Assembly: GCA_027943335.1 (NCBI GenBank)
Contig: BSBK01005146.1
Coordinates: 774,001-838,000 of the forward strand
From: Chamaecyparis obtusa
Lineage: Eukaryota > Streptophyta > Pinopsida > Cupressales > Cupressaceae
Direction of reading: 5' to 3'
Length of the DNA stretch: 64,000 nucleotides
The notes beneath the pieces were generated by a model that was not told the DNA's origin, made no database searches, and worked only from the letters and a program-made list of their open reading frames with translations. This document shows, one piece after another, positions 47,701 through 59,175 of the stretch. The translations under genes and the position numbers were made by a program. The first letter of the stretch is position 1. Each line of letters begins with the position of its first letter.

Positions 47701-48009
47701 AGAAATAGAAATGGCTAAGGCATTTGGACTTAGACAATTTTATGAAACCCTAAGACATGGATAAACCCTATTTCTCAGACCTTAAAACAACTATATCTCT
47801 CTAGTTTTAATACTTGAGAACATGGGATCTTAAATGGGGCTTGGTGACAACATGATTAATCTATGGCTAAGGGTGCAAACCATAAAACTTTATATATCTT
47901 CTTCACAGACCAAAACAGGACACAACAGGACATGGCAATTTTCTAAGGTTTTTTGCAGGAATAGACCATTTTCATAGGATTTCTCATTTTACAGGAAAAT
48001 GGGCTAACA
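44731..48009 (-). repeat. 5' LTR of element E
   Basis: Partner of 38989-42256 and adjacent to the primer site. Carries the second copy of the tandem array at about 46610-47610. Confidence 0.9.
46610..47610. repeat. Degenerate tandem array in the right LTR of E
   Basis: This matches the array at 40890-41870 unit by unit, so the array existed before this copy of E inserted. Differences are mainly transitions at CG or CA positions. Confidence 0.65.
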
Positions 48010-48290
48010 CTACCCTCCCAGTAATCTTCCACCTTTTGGCCATATTGAAATTTACAAATTTCCACAACATTGTGAATGTCATGGAGAGTACAAAGAGGTA
48101 TTTCCATTAGCCAAACATCTTCCCATAAATTAATCTTCTTTTCATTCCCCAATCTCCATCTTTCCCCTTTAGCATCTAACTCTCTAGCTTTGTTAATACT
48201 GTTCAAAATATCAGAGCCAACAACATTATCCTTACTATTAAGGTATTGATATAAGGAAGGAAGATCATACATGTATTTATTTTTACATAT
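48010..48290 (-). pseudogene. LINE zf-RVT region, upstream part
   Basis: It reads MYDLPSLYQYLNSKDNVVGS, then ERWRLGNEKKINLWEDVWL, a pattern that typically precedes the Cys-rich zf-RVT core in plant LINE ORF2. It is cut by element E at 48009/48010 and continues at 38988. Confidence 0.85.
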
Positions 48291-50005
48291 CAGGTTCGAT
48301 TCATTATTAGTTCCAAAAAGTCTCCAGACCTAATTAGCCAAGAGGGCTTTATTTATTACCCTAATATGTCTCAATCCTAGACCCCCCATGTTTTTAGGTC
48401 TACACACCTTATTCAATGATACAAAAGGGATACAATTCCTCTCCTCAGATCGAGACCAAATAAACCTCTTCTAGATACTTCCAATTTTCTCTGCATATTT
48501 TGCAAGGATCTTGTAAAGGCTAAGAGCGTAAATGACTAAAATTTGGAGAGAAGACTTGAGAAAGGTAAATTTACTAGCTTGAGATAGGAACACCCCTTTC
48601 TAGTCAGCCAACTTTTTGTTAAATTTGTCAATTAGAGAGTTCCAAAAAGAATCAGGCACTTTGAGACCAAGAGGGAGCCCCAAATAGGTAGAGGGGAAGC
48701 TATTGACATTACAACCCATAATATGAGCCATTATTCTTTGTCTAACCTTGAGGGTATTAATAAAAAATAGAGAACTCTTATTCCAATTAATTAATTGACT
48801 TGTGGCTCTGATATAAGTGTTGAGAGCTTCTTTCATTGATCTCACTTCCTTCAAAGTAGGATACCCCATAGTGACAATATCATCCACAAATTGGGCATGT
48901 GAGAAAAATAGATTATGGGAAGAAGGCTTCAAACCCTAGATAAATCCCTCCACAACCAACTTATGCATGTATATACCCAAACATTCAACCATGATAATAA
49001 AAATAATAAAATAAATTGGGCCCCCCTTCCTTAATCATTTGGAATTGAAAAAAAATTGGAGGAAGATCCATTAATGATGACCGCAAAAGAGGCTGTAGAA
49101 ATCAACTAGAAAATTACTCGGATAAATCTATCCCTAAGACTGAATTTATTTAAGAAATTGCACATGAAGTTCCTATCAACCCTATCATAGGCTTTGGATA
49201 GCTCCAATGTGAGGAGGAACCCTTGTTTGCCAGCAGTAGCTAAGGAGTGGATGTTTTCATGAACTGTTATGATGGAATCAAGAGTATGTATGCCAGGGAT
49301 GAAACCATTTTATTAAGGGGCAATAAGAAAAGGGGAGAATATAAAGTAATCTTGTGGTGAGAACCTTCAAAATAATTTTGTAAACAAAATTACAGAGACT
49401 AATGGGCCTAAAATGATCAAAAGAATTAGCTCCCAATACTCTAGGAATAAGCACCAGGAAGGTACCATTAATTTCCTTTAACACCTTTTACTTCCAAAGA
49501 GTTCTTTAACATCATTAGAAATATCATTTTCTAGAATGTGCCAGTTTTTTTGGAAAAAAAACATAGGGAAGCCATCCGGACCAGTGGCCTTGTCCCCTTC
49601 AAAAGAGAAGACTGCAACCTTAATCTCCCTTAGAGAAGGGATAGCAAAAATATCTTTTTTTTGATAATCTGAGAGGATCTTAGGGATAGCATCTAAAATC
49701 TTATTCTAATATCCCATATTCAAATTTGATTCTTTCTCAAAGAGAGAAGAGAAGAATTGGAAAGCTTGCTTTTTTATTTCATCCTCCTTACTGATTTTCC
49801 TATCATCTTTAGAAATTTGAGATAATATGCTAGAATATATATGCTTAAGAGTAGTTAGGTGGAAGAATTTAGTATTTTTATCACCCTCTTTAAGCAATAG
49901 GGCCCTCAACCTTTGATTCCAAAAAAATTCTTCTTTGGCAATAATATCATGGTACTTAACTAAAGAAATATGCTCTTGATCCCTTAGGGCCTCTGACATC
50001 CCCAT
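48291..50005 (-). pseudogene. LINE reverse transcriptase (RVT_1)
   Basis: From the 5' side the frame gives LLKEGDKNTKFFHLTTLKH (the linker before RVT_1), DHFRPISLCNFVYKIILKVL, a palm region LELSKAYDRVDRNF (first catalytic Asp near 49180) and AQFVDDIVTMG (catalytic Asp pair near 48890). STYLGLPLG closes the fingers/thumb region. Stops and shifts occur between 49480 and 48940. It would copy LINE RNA at nicked chromosomal DNA. Confidence 0.88.
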
Positions 50006-50056
50006 CTTCTGGATTGAATCCTAGATATCCATAAGGTCCTTTTTTTCTACATTCTT

Positions 50057-50934
50057 TTACTGGAAAATATCCTCAAACACCTCTTTATTCCAAACCTTAA
50101 TGTTCTCTTTTATGTTTTTAAGTTTCTTGGCCACCTTAAACAAGGAAGTGCTTTCAACTTTTATGTTCCACCATGAGTAAATTCTATCTTCCAGGTCAAG
50201 GTGTAAAGTCCAAATCTTCTCAAACTGAAAGGGATAATTCTTATGACCAGAGATAGGGTCTGCAACTAGAGAGATTGGGAAGTGGTCTAAATCCAATTCT
50301 TGAAAAGAAAGATAGAGAGAAAGAATAAGTAGATAACCATCCATGGGATATTAAAGCTCTGTCCAATATAACTTGAATGTTCTCTTTTCCAACTCTCCTA
50401 TTAGACCAAGTATAATTGATACCATGAAGGTCCAAATCTAAAAGAGCTTGATCATTAATAAAATCCATTAGGTCTACCTTGCCGTCCATCTAAGTATTAA
50501 TTCCCCCAAATTTCTCAGCCTCATTTAAGGGAGTATTAAAATACCCCATTACCAACCAAAACTCATCCTTGAAACTTTTCCTGCACTCAACCAACTTTTT
50601 CCAGAATTTAGCTTTTTCCAATTTAGAATTAAGGGCATAGATATTTGTAATGACCCAACTGAAACTATCTCTAATGTTAAGCATTCTAAAAAAGACCTTA
50701 AAAAATAATCTGACCAAAAATAAGCTTTTGGTTCTAGTAAAGATCAGTTCCCCTAGAAGCCCCAACCAAGCTAATACTACTAACCCCACAACTATGGAAA
50801 AACTTAAATTTTTTCAACTCTTTCCTTATCTTAGTTTCTTGAACAAGAAAAATATCATTTTTATGGTCTCTTACTAGATTCCTAAGGATATCCTGTTTAT
50901 GAGGGGCATTCAATCCCCTTAAATTCCATGACAT
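50057..50934 (-). pseudogene. LINE endonuclease (EEP/APE type)
   Basis: It starts MSWNLRGLNAPHKQDILRNL (the conserved Asn), followed by LVQETKIRKEL (the catalytic Glu), ITNIYALNS, LDLHGINYTWSNRR and LDLDHFPISL (the catalytic His context). The usual GDFN has become GYFN in LVMGYFNTPLNEAEKFGG, so a metal-binding Asp is lost. Frameshifts lie near 50750 and 50340. Confidence 0.88.
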
Positions 50935-51169
50935 GATCTAAATAAAATTTTCAGGGAGAAAGCCTCAGGAATGGTTCTTTTTTTTTCCATCTGTCACATC
51001 CTTCCAACTATCTTTCTCCTTCCACTCTTGGCTATTTTTCTTCCTGGACCATTTTTTTGCCTTTCGACACCAGTTGTCTTTCTTCTAGTCATTACTCCTT
51101 CTTGGGGGAGAGGGGAAGCCTAGCATTCATTCCCCCCTTTTCTCTTCTTTCCACTCACTAAAGACCATT

Positions 51170-52638
51170 TATCTTTCTCATTTTATTCTTGAAAGGCATT
51201 TATCAGGGAATAATCTCCCTGCAGAACTCATGGTAGTCTCAGGTATAATAGACATATCTTCACTTCCTCTTTCTTCCTTAAATATATCCAAAGATGGAAT
51301 TAAACCAATTATATTACAACCATGTGCATCATTAAACTTGATCTCTTCAGGTGAGATAGGGAAAACACTCTCCACCTTTTAGAGGATGTCATTCTATTCA
51401 AGATGATTTCCCTCCATAGTATCTTCTATTGTTCCCTGTGAGTCTTGATGAATACATCCCTTACTGCTCACGTGTTTGGGCCTAAGGGGAAAAAATCAGA
51501 TGATCCCAAGATCTAAGCCAACTTCATTCCCCCTTGATTGTGGAGAAGGAAGAAACCCATTACCAAGTTTTGCCCGGAATGCCACACTATTTTCCATAGG
51601 GCCAAGATCAACAAAATCCCTCTTACTATTACCTAGATCATCAGATTCCATTGATCCCTTCTCCTACACTTCTTTATTCTATTCCTCCTCATCTTTCTTT
51701 ATTGAGTCTTTTGAAACACAATTAATATTGGTATTTTTTGGTCACCACTCAATATTGTTCTTTTTAGCCTCAGCTTTCTGATTATCCTTCATCTTGTTAG
51801 CTTTTAGCAGATAGTTCATGGCCTCGTGACCCATCTTTTTGCAATTAAAATAGGCGAAGGGTAAAGATTCAAATGCTAGATGTTGTTTCCATTTTCCTAT
51901 CTTGGACACCAAGTCTATAGATAGTGGAAAGTCTATAGTATTTTAAACATTAAAAAAAATCCTACAATGTACCAGTCTAGATTTTGAAGCAGTTGTTGGA
52001 TCCAAGGACAAAAGTTCTTCAAACACATTTGCAATCCCCTTAAAGACACTTTCACTCTAGTATTCTAAAGGGAGTCCTGGAAGTCTAACACATATAGGAG
52101 AACAATACAAGAAAGATTTGTTCAGATCAAGGTTCGATCCCCATTTTCACAGAGCCAAAGATGACTTACCCATAACCTAGGGACCTTCACAAAGAGGTTT
52201 GGTCAAGTCCTCCTTGTTCATGAAGGAGAAAGAAAAGAACCCCCTGGGCATAGCTACTATGTCCACCAGACCCTTCAGAAACCATCTTCTCTGAATAAAA
52301 TGATGAACATTGTCTATGTTTGGTTTGGGGCCAATAATCTTTCTCACCAAAATTATATCCATGAAAGAAATGGTTTGGTCTAAAACCTGGTCAGGGATAA
52401 ATATTGAAAAAATAACCTTTAGATGGGTTGGAGATGTTATTAACTTTTGACAAAGAAGATTTACCTAATGATTTCCTCCTAAACAAAGCCAGCCAAGGAT
52501 GGTAATTCTTATGTGAGTTCGCCTTACCCTGAGCTTCAAGACAATTATTTTCCTATTCACGACCTCCTGGGTCCAAAGATGCACTATCACCCCGTAGGTC
52601 CCCATCTTTTGAATCCCTACTATCTGCCAAACTCTCCA
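51170..52638 (-). pseudogene. LINE ORF1 (DUF4283-like RNA-binding protein)
   Basis: It opens MESLADSRDS at the very 5' end of the LINE. A DUF4283-like domain is readable at 52177-52362 and onwards (VHHFIQRRWFLKG, then MPRGFFSFSFMNKEDLTKPL and EGPWVMG). A zinc knuckle remnant lies near 51840 (AYFNCKKMGHEAMNY, first and last Cys lost), followed by a Ser/Pro/Glu-rich tail to about 51170. ORF1 proteins of this type bind LINE RNA. Many stops are present. The LINE starting at the ORF1 ATG may reflect a short 5' truncation. Confidence 0.7.
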
Positions 52639-53854
52639 TTGATCTATGCCATGCTATAGAGGTTCATAATGAGATTTTTGTTATCTATGGTTGATTTATT
52701 AGAGATTGGTATTTTGGATGTTCAGGAAGAGATAACATGACAATATTTGGATCAGTGTGGATTGTTATGATAGTGTTTCGAGATAAAAAGGTTGTGGCAT
52801 ATTTAGGATTTGTAATTGTGTCATTAAGATGATTGGTTCATCAATTTGAGGATCACAAGCTATTTTTATGGAGTGACACTCTTTACTATTTATTATTATT
52901 GGTATACAGTGTAGAGATGATTATGAATTCTAAGATAGAGGTGTTGTTGAGATATTCAATATTTCTTGTTGATGTCTTATGATTATGTTCCATTCATGTT
53001 GCTAGATTGTATTCATTTGCGAGATCGGTTTGGATAATTTTCTTGTGGTGTGTTGGTGTTCTTATTGTTCTTGGCTCACTTGGTTGGTGTAACATGTTGC
53101 GATGGATTATGGTGAGATTTATGGAGATTTTTCATGTTCAAGGATGTTCTTATGGATCATTTCTATGTCTTAGTGAACAATAAATGGATCACATTGTAAT
53201 TTGAGTTGTAATGATGAAATGTTTTGTAATTAGGTGTTTAGGTTGAGCCGACCTTCTTTATCTTTACAAGGTTGATGAAATATAAAAATATGTAATTATT
53301 TGTAAGTGTGAAGGCATGAGAGAGTATTTTTATGTGTGAAGATGATGTATTCATGACTATGTGAAGAGGTATGAGTGGAATCTACAATTAAGGCAGAGAT
53401 TTGTTGTACTTCATCAGAGTTGTATTGGAATATTGGAGATGCTATCAAGAAGTTCATAAATTAGTGGATATTAGTACATAGTGGATTGTTGTCCATTCAA
53501 ATTTGTAGCCCTTAATGTAATTCTCAAGATTGTTTCCCTTAGTTTTATTTGAGTAGTGAGCTCTAGGTAGTGTGCCTAAATATATGTACATTCCCCTTTG
53601 TGATACTTCTAATAGAGTAAAGTGGTTTTAATCAAGTACATCTAATGGGTTTGATCCCCACCATGGTTTTTCTCCTAACAAGGTTTCTACAAAAAAAATA
53701 TTGGTGTTATGTGTTCATGTATTTTGTAGATTGGCGCTTTCATGCTTTAGTTTTAAATATGAGATTAAAAGTTTAAGTTTGCATAAAGTTTTGGTTTCTG
53801 GACACAACTTATTCACCCACCCCCTCTTAGTTATGTGTTTCCTTGATTCTAACA
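52639..53854 (+). repeat. 3' LTR of element C, part 2
   Basis: It begins with the second LINE TSD copy (52639-52651) and carries LTR sequence matching 13718-14272 from about 53300 onward. It ends ccttgattctaaca. The stretch 52652-53290 has no surviving counterpart in the truncated 5' LTR. Confidence 0.82.
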
Positions 53855-55879
53855 AAGATATTGAATTAGACTAAATTACAATGCATAATGTTTTTTTTAT
53901 AGAAAGCAATAGCCCTCATAATAGAAAAATGTTGAAAAGAAAGGTAAAGCTCAACTAGAGATGAATTAGACTTGACTAGGATAAATTAGGCTCAACTAAA
54001 GCTCTCCCAAGTGAACTTAAGTGAAGTTTTCATGCACTCAATTATGTGTGAGAATGTGCATTAGATTTTGCACAATTATGTAATGCAACAATATGAAAAT
54101 GCGCATAATGTAACATACATATGTGTGGCAACATATATGGATACTTTTTAGCACCCCACTTAAGTGAAGCTTAAGGAGAAGTAAAAACCTCTAAGTGCAT
54201 AAAATACAAGGATGAATGGGTAGCAAAAACAAGGCCTAATTAGGCGGCTGATTAAAAACTATTAAAAATCTCATAAATGGTGAAAAGGATAAAAACATAG
54301 TAGAAGAAAACTCCTCTCCAAGAGAGTGATAAAGAAATACAAAAGAGTACATGTGAATAAGCATGAAGGACTCTAGGTGTCCCCTCAAAGTAATAAGTCA
54401 ATTACATAAGTATAATAAATATCCCCCAGGGGAGAGAAAACAAGGGACAATGTATCCGCCATAATAAAGAAGCTCTAATGTCAAAGGTAAATGCTCAATG
54501 ATGAATACTAAAGATGATCCAAGAGAGAAAATCAATGTACCTTCCCTTGGGAATAAATAAATACAATGGCTAAGGTAGAAGAAGCTTCATGAAAGGAGAT
54601 GGAAGAAATAATTTCATAATGTGTTCCATGGAAGATTGCTCAATTTTCCACATGTATAAATTAAAAGATGCAAAATCAACTAAAGAAAATCCAAAAACTA
54701 TGAAGATTCTTAATGAATAACCTCTGAAAGCAATACATATGGGATGACAGACCACATAAGCTATCATCAAATAGGAAGTGAAGATCCTCAAGAATTTCTC
54801 CAATGTCTACAATGTGTGATTCAGAAAATAACCTATAATATATAATAATAAATCATCCCATAAAGCTAAAATTGGAAGGGAACTATCAACCTGCTACATT
54901 AAATTAATGGGGCCATGCATGAGCCAATGCCAAGCTCATTAGGAACAATAGAAGGTGCATCTTGAGATGGTGTCTCATGGGAGTTGTGGATCGGGAAAAA
55001 TAGGGGTTAGAAATAAACATGATAAGCCTACCACAAAATGCTATAACATCATGAAAATTAAAAATCCTAAGCTCTTAATAAAGCTATGAAACAAAATTGC
55101 ATAAAATCAATATAAATGAATTTATTTGCAAGCCCTTCATTCCACTCCATTATTTTTCTTCATCCTCTAATTGAATGTTGCTCTTTATATTTATGAGTGC
55201 ACAAATATGGAAAAATCAATTATAAACAAAAGAGTATATGTGAGGATACTAGAAAATTGTAGGTAGCCAAAATGATGAATGAGAACCCAACCTAAATAGT
55301 TTTTTAATATCACCTGAATGAACAAGATTGAATGAGAATGCTAAACAAAGGAAGTTGAATGGACAAGTGGGAAAGGAAAGGTTAAAGGAATTAGAAAAAG
55401 AAAAGAAATTATAAAAGTGGAATTAATATATACCCATTCATTAATTCCCTCCTAAAATGATAATGAGATGATGAAATATTTAATATTTAATTGTGACACA
55501 AAAGGACAAATGGATAATTTAATGTAATTTATTTATGCCAAAGCTATACATGCTAGGACAAGGGAGAAATAATTATCCCCCAAATAGAAAATTAATAACA
55601 TAGAAAAATATTTGTTAAAATTATTTAATTGGACTAAATGACAAAGATTAACAATGAATAAAAATTTGATGAAACCATTTAATCCGACCGGTGTTCAAGA
55701 ACAAATCGATAAGATATGATGAGATTAGAGTAAATGATTAATAATTAATTAAATAATTAACAAAATATAATTAATTAACAAATTACACAAAATTGATGAA
55801 TGATGAAGACAAAGCATGCAATATAAAAGAAGTGTTAAAAAGGGGAGCCATAAGTGTTCACTATTTGTAAGTGTCTACA
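53855..55879 (-). repeat. Gypsy-type LTR H and undefined flank
   Basis: The right edge reads, on the minus strand, TGTAGACACTTAC directly after a polypurine tract, so an LTR extends leftward from 55879. Its first few hundred bases contain the ttaattaa/aattaattaa array (55730-55790) also seen in F and G. The left end is not defined. From 53855 to about 55400 I see AT-rich sequence with no supported gene; a 77-codon minus frame at 54570-54803 has no recognisable domain. Confidence 0.45.
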
Positions 55880-57300
55880 TTTTCCCCTTCTTTGAGACAA
55901 TGCAATTATGAGCATTGTTCCAAAGAAAATTTGAGAAGACAATGCCCTATGCATAACATGTTGCAAGGACAATGGTGACTACCTCAAAAATTTGGGCATA
56001 AAATTGGAATAAGAGGCCAATTTATCAAAAAATTAAGAAAATCATATGTTCCATGTAACACCTCGCTAAAGAACCCTAGAGGAAACTGCTGTTATCTAGA
56101 AAAACATAATTGTATTCTTTTTAAGAAAAAATATATCTTTCTTTAATCATGATGATTTCATTCATACATTAAAATGGTGAAATTAAAGGTATAATTACAT
56201 TCATTACAAAGCACAGGCGAAAGATAACTTGCATTAAGAAAAAAATATCCTCTATGGGTTCCCTAATGTCATTTCTTAAGTGACACATTAATAACATACT
56301 TAACTATCCATAAACATAAATGAAGTACATTACAAGAATCAAATTCATTAGCTTTATTTATATGTTCATTTTAATCACAAAATCCAAATGTTCCCAGGTT
56401 CTCTTTTATCATATCAATAACATCAATTTCACATGTGATAGTCGATATCAACATTGATCTGTCTAACTCTTACTATTATTTAATAATTTATTTAACACAT
56501 AATCATAACTTACATTAAATACCATTACAATGTCATTTATCCTAATCTACAATAACAATGTAAATCACTATAATTATGTCATTATGATTACATGTACATC
56601 ATTCTCCTCCAAGGAGCATCTAATGCAACAAATGTAAAATAATACATGAAATGATCAAATATACAAATAAGATCTCTAAGCAACATGGATGAAGGTATTG
56701 AAACAAGGATCCAATCACACATCATGAAAAATCCACCAAACCTCGATGGAGAAAGATCACGACCACCCAACCACATGGGACCCTGAGGGCCACTCCATTG
56801 TGCTAAGGATATACACACAAACCCCTACACACAAGAAAGCCAAACCAAAACTAGAAACAAGGATGTGATCAACCCCCAAATACATCAAGGAAATTTATTA
56901 ATTCACAAAATAATCCAAAGACTACGAGAGGATAACCATAAATCCAATTAAAAATGCTCTTAGATACATGTAGGAAAAATGTCATCACATAGCCCTCCCT
57001 CTTGGTTTATTTTGGACCGGTAACTCTGCACCCCGACCCCCAAGTGATAACTCATATGGAACTGAACAATCCTTTCATGAAGACAAGGGAGTTTGATCAT
57101 GCTAGTCTCCACAAGAATAATCTCCCATTCTCATACTTAGCCTATAATAGAAATCAATGCATGAGTGAGGCATCATTATTATCTTGTTTAATGTTTTTCC
57201 CCCTTGTTCACTTATTAGGTTATCAATTGATTCCAAAATATTCAATGGGTTATCCTAGATTGTGTCACAGGGAAATTTACACAAGCTAAATAATGAGATT
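55880..57300. other. Remnant next to LTR H, no gene seen
   Basis: It begins with the minus-strand polypurine tract of H (55880-55896, ttttccccttctttga on the plus strand). The rest is AT-rich with no supported reading frame. A 95-codon plus frame at 57002-57289 shows no domain or compositional sign of coding. Confidence 0.4.
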
Positions 57301-57349
57301 AGTAGCACCGCTTAATTAAAAATAATAACTAATCCAATCATTTAACCCT

Positions 57350-58320
57350 TTGAACATCATAATAAGAAGCATTATATTCATAAATTAAGAAAATACACAA
57401 AAACCAATATGAGACTTGAGGCTTATGTTATTTCTCTTTTCTTGGTTGAGGTGTTGCTTCTCTTTTCTTGGTGTAGGTGTGTTACTCAGAGGTGATTCCA
57501 GCAACACCTTGATTCCAAAGATTTGAGAAAATATGGTAAATAGATTGATTGAAAAAGTTTTATAAATGCTAGCATAAGTTCAATACATAATTGAGAGATC
57601 AAATTGTGAGGTATGAATAAGGTTTATAGAGATTTTCATGAAATCCATAGATGGTTGAGATCGATTCAGGGAAAGCAGATCAGATGGACAAGATAATTCA
57701 AGAATGGAGAAGTTTTGGGTAACTTTCCAGAAACAAGATTTAATTCCCCTTTTAACTCAAAAAAGCAGAGAGATAAAGAGGAAATAAAGATGAGATAAAG
57801 ATTGGATGATTAAAGCTTCCAAAATTGAATTATTATATTTTGGTTTAAAATTGATTAGATTTTCAGAAAATTGTTTTTTTTTCCATTTTATGAGGATTTT
57901 GATTTTTTAGGAATTTCAATTGCCTCATATTTTGATTTTTCTATTTTTTGGAAGATTTAATTGAATTAAAAATTTAATTAAAGAGAGATGAAATTAGGAT
58001 GAAATAACAAATGAAATGAAGTTAATTAAAAATTGATGTGAAATTAAATTAATTTGGTCAATTAATTTAATCTAGGAAGAATAATTAAATGATAATTATT
58101 TAAACTATAGGAAATTAAACTTGAATAACTGATAAAGATCAATTAATTAAAGGTAATTACTTAAATAAAATTAATATTAGAGAAGTGATTAGGTGCTTAA
58201 ATGATTGAATTATAGAGGAAATCAAGATGATTAATTAATGATTAAATAACTATTAATTACTAGAAGAATAATTAATTGTAAATGTAAGTTCATAAGTCTG
58301 TCCATTTTTGGTTGTCTATA
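57350..58320 (-). repeat. 3' LTR of element G
   Basis: Read on the minus strand it starts tatagacaacc (the TG start mutated to TA) next to a polypurine tract. An AT-rich zone with many ttaattaa words follows (57950-58290), and a TATA-like tctataaac near 57625. It ends somewhere around 57350. A short tandem duplication (ttctcttttcttgg units) lies at 57430-57485. Confidence 0.5.
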
Positions 58321-58335
58321 CCTGTCCCTCTTTGA
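58321..58335 (-). other. Polypurine tract of element G
   Basis: The minus strand reads tcaaagagggacagg directly before the LTR. Adjacent bases (gatacaatg...gagcattgtgtcaaag) match the flank of H at 55897, which shows that the two elements are related. Confidence 0.6.
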
Positions 58336-59175
58336 TACAATGTGATTATGAGCATTGTGTCAAAGAATTAACGATTTAGGCCCTGCCCCATCTTGTCCCA
58401 ATGATAGCAATTGAGTTTATGCCCTCTCAAAAAATTAAGAGAAAAACACATTGTATGAACATTAATTTGTTGACAATGTACACTGCACACATAGGATCAA
58501 GTAGTTTAAAAAATAGTATTACAGTTTGCAAGATATGGCCAACTAATGATTTCGAGGTCCACAGATATGGAATAGATCATCATAATGAAATTAGAGTTTA
58601 GGTCCATGGGATATAAATAGTGATTAGGGCCAATCACTTTTCACTTTAGGAGCTTCTAAATCTCGGGCAATGATTTGCATGGTTTTATGTCTTCTTTTGA
58701 GCGATGGCTTGGCTAGTTGGCATCACTCACCTGTCTGACCAGGTTGACAAATTTCATCTTCCAGAGGGTAGTGGACCTACAATGACTACTTTTACCCTAC
58801 GTCATTAATTGCACATATTTAATGCATTTAATTTTTTTTTATTTTAGGCTAAAAAGTTAAAGCTGTCGCAATTGCCTTGCGAATTTTCTATAATTGCAAA
58901 ATGACTATTGCAAATGCTAAAATAATGCCACATTTGATAAACCTACCAAAAATGACCTTGTTAATATTGCAATCACCAGGAAGCTACCACAATTGACTTA
59001 AATGTTCCACAAATTCCATAAGAGTACCTCATTTTCCATAAGTGTGCCACAATTTCTTAAGTAAACTGTATTTTCTATAACATTGCCGCAATTGCTTAGT
59101 GCTAACAATTTTCACATTTTACTGATAGAATTTGGTCTAGGTCTTGACACATGTTTTGGTTTTTAGGATTTAAAA
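58336..59175. repeat. Element G interior with GCAATTGC-type degenerate repeats
   Basis: No gene from 58336 to 58860. Between about 58865 and 59105 the word (g)caattgc(c) and spaced forms such as gccacaatt and ttccataag recur roughly every 20-40 bases, as a decayed tandem array just upstream of the mobile-domain ORF. Its function is unknown; it could belong to the promoter of that ORF. Confidence 0.45.

Larger units (their letters stand above)
38989..48009 (-). mobile_element. Element E: long-LTR, Gag-only gypsy-type retrotransposon
   Basis: E has two very long LTRs (3.27 and 3.28 kb, TGTT...AACA in either direction) around an interior of 2.47 kb. Flanks ctaca and ctacc form a TSD with one mismatch. 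The primer site, on the minus strand next to 44731, reads tggtgactctactagggga, resembling sites of plant Ty3/gypsy Tat/Athila-type elements. The only gene is a single Gag-like frame; there is no pol. It fits the class of large non-autonomous derivatives (LARD or TR-GAG). It inserted into the zf-RVT region of the LINE. Confidence 0.85.
35747..52638 (-). mobile_element. Plant LINE (DUF4283 ORF1, EN-RT-RNase H ORF2), split by element E
   Basis: The minus-strand LINE totals about 7.9 kb once element E is removed. From its 5' end it has ORF1 (51170-52638), endonuclease (50057-50934), reverse transcriptase (48290-50005), a zf-RVT region split by E (48010-48290 and 38590-38988), RNase H (37743-38460) and an extra reading frame (35950-37680). 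A 13-base imperfect TSD bounds it. No clear poly(A) tail is present at the left edge, where the LINE strand reads ttttcttttaatcaaaact. Confidence 0.85.
13718..53854 (+). mobile_element. Element C: Copia retrotransposon, split by element B and a LINE
   Basis: C is an old plus-strand Copia element. Its pieces are a truncated 5' LTR (13718-14272), gag to the first part of reverse transcriptase (14328-17307), the rest of reverse transcriptase and RNase H (34034-35160), and a 3' LTR in two parts (35539-35746 and 52639-53854). Frames join logically across element B, and LTR sequence joins across the LINE. No target duplication can be tested because the 5' LTR lacks its left part. It is the oldest layer of the nest at this locus. 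Confidence 0.85.

Noticed and set aside
57002..57289. 95-codon plus-strand frame
   Set aside because: No domain, in decayed gypsy-type sequence, with no supporting copy or codon bias.
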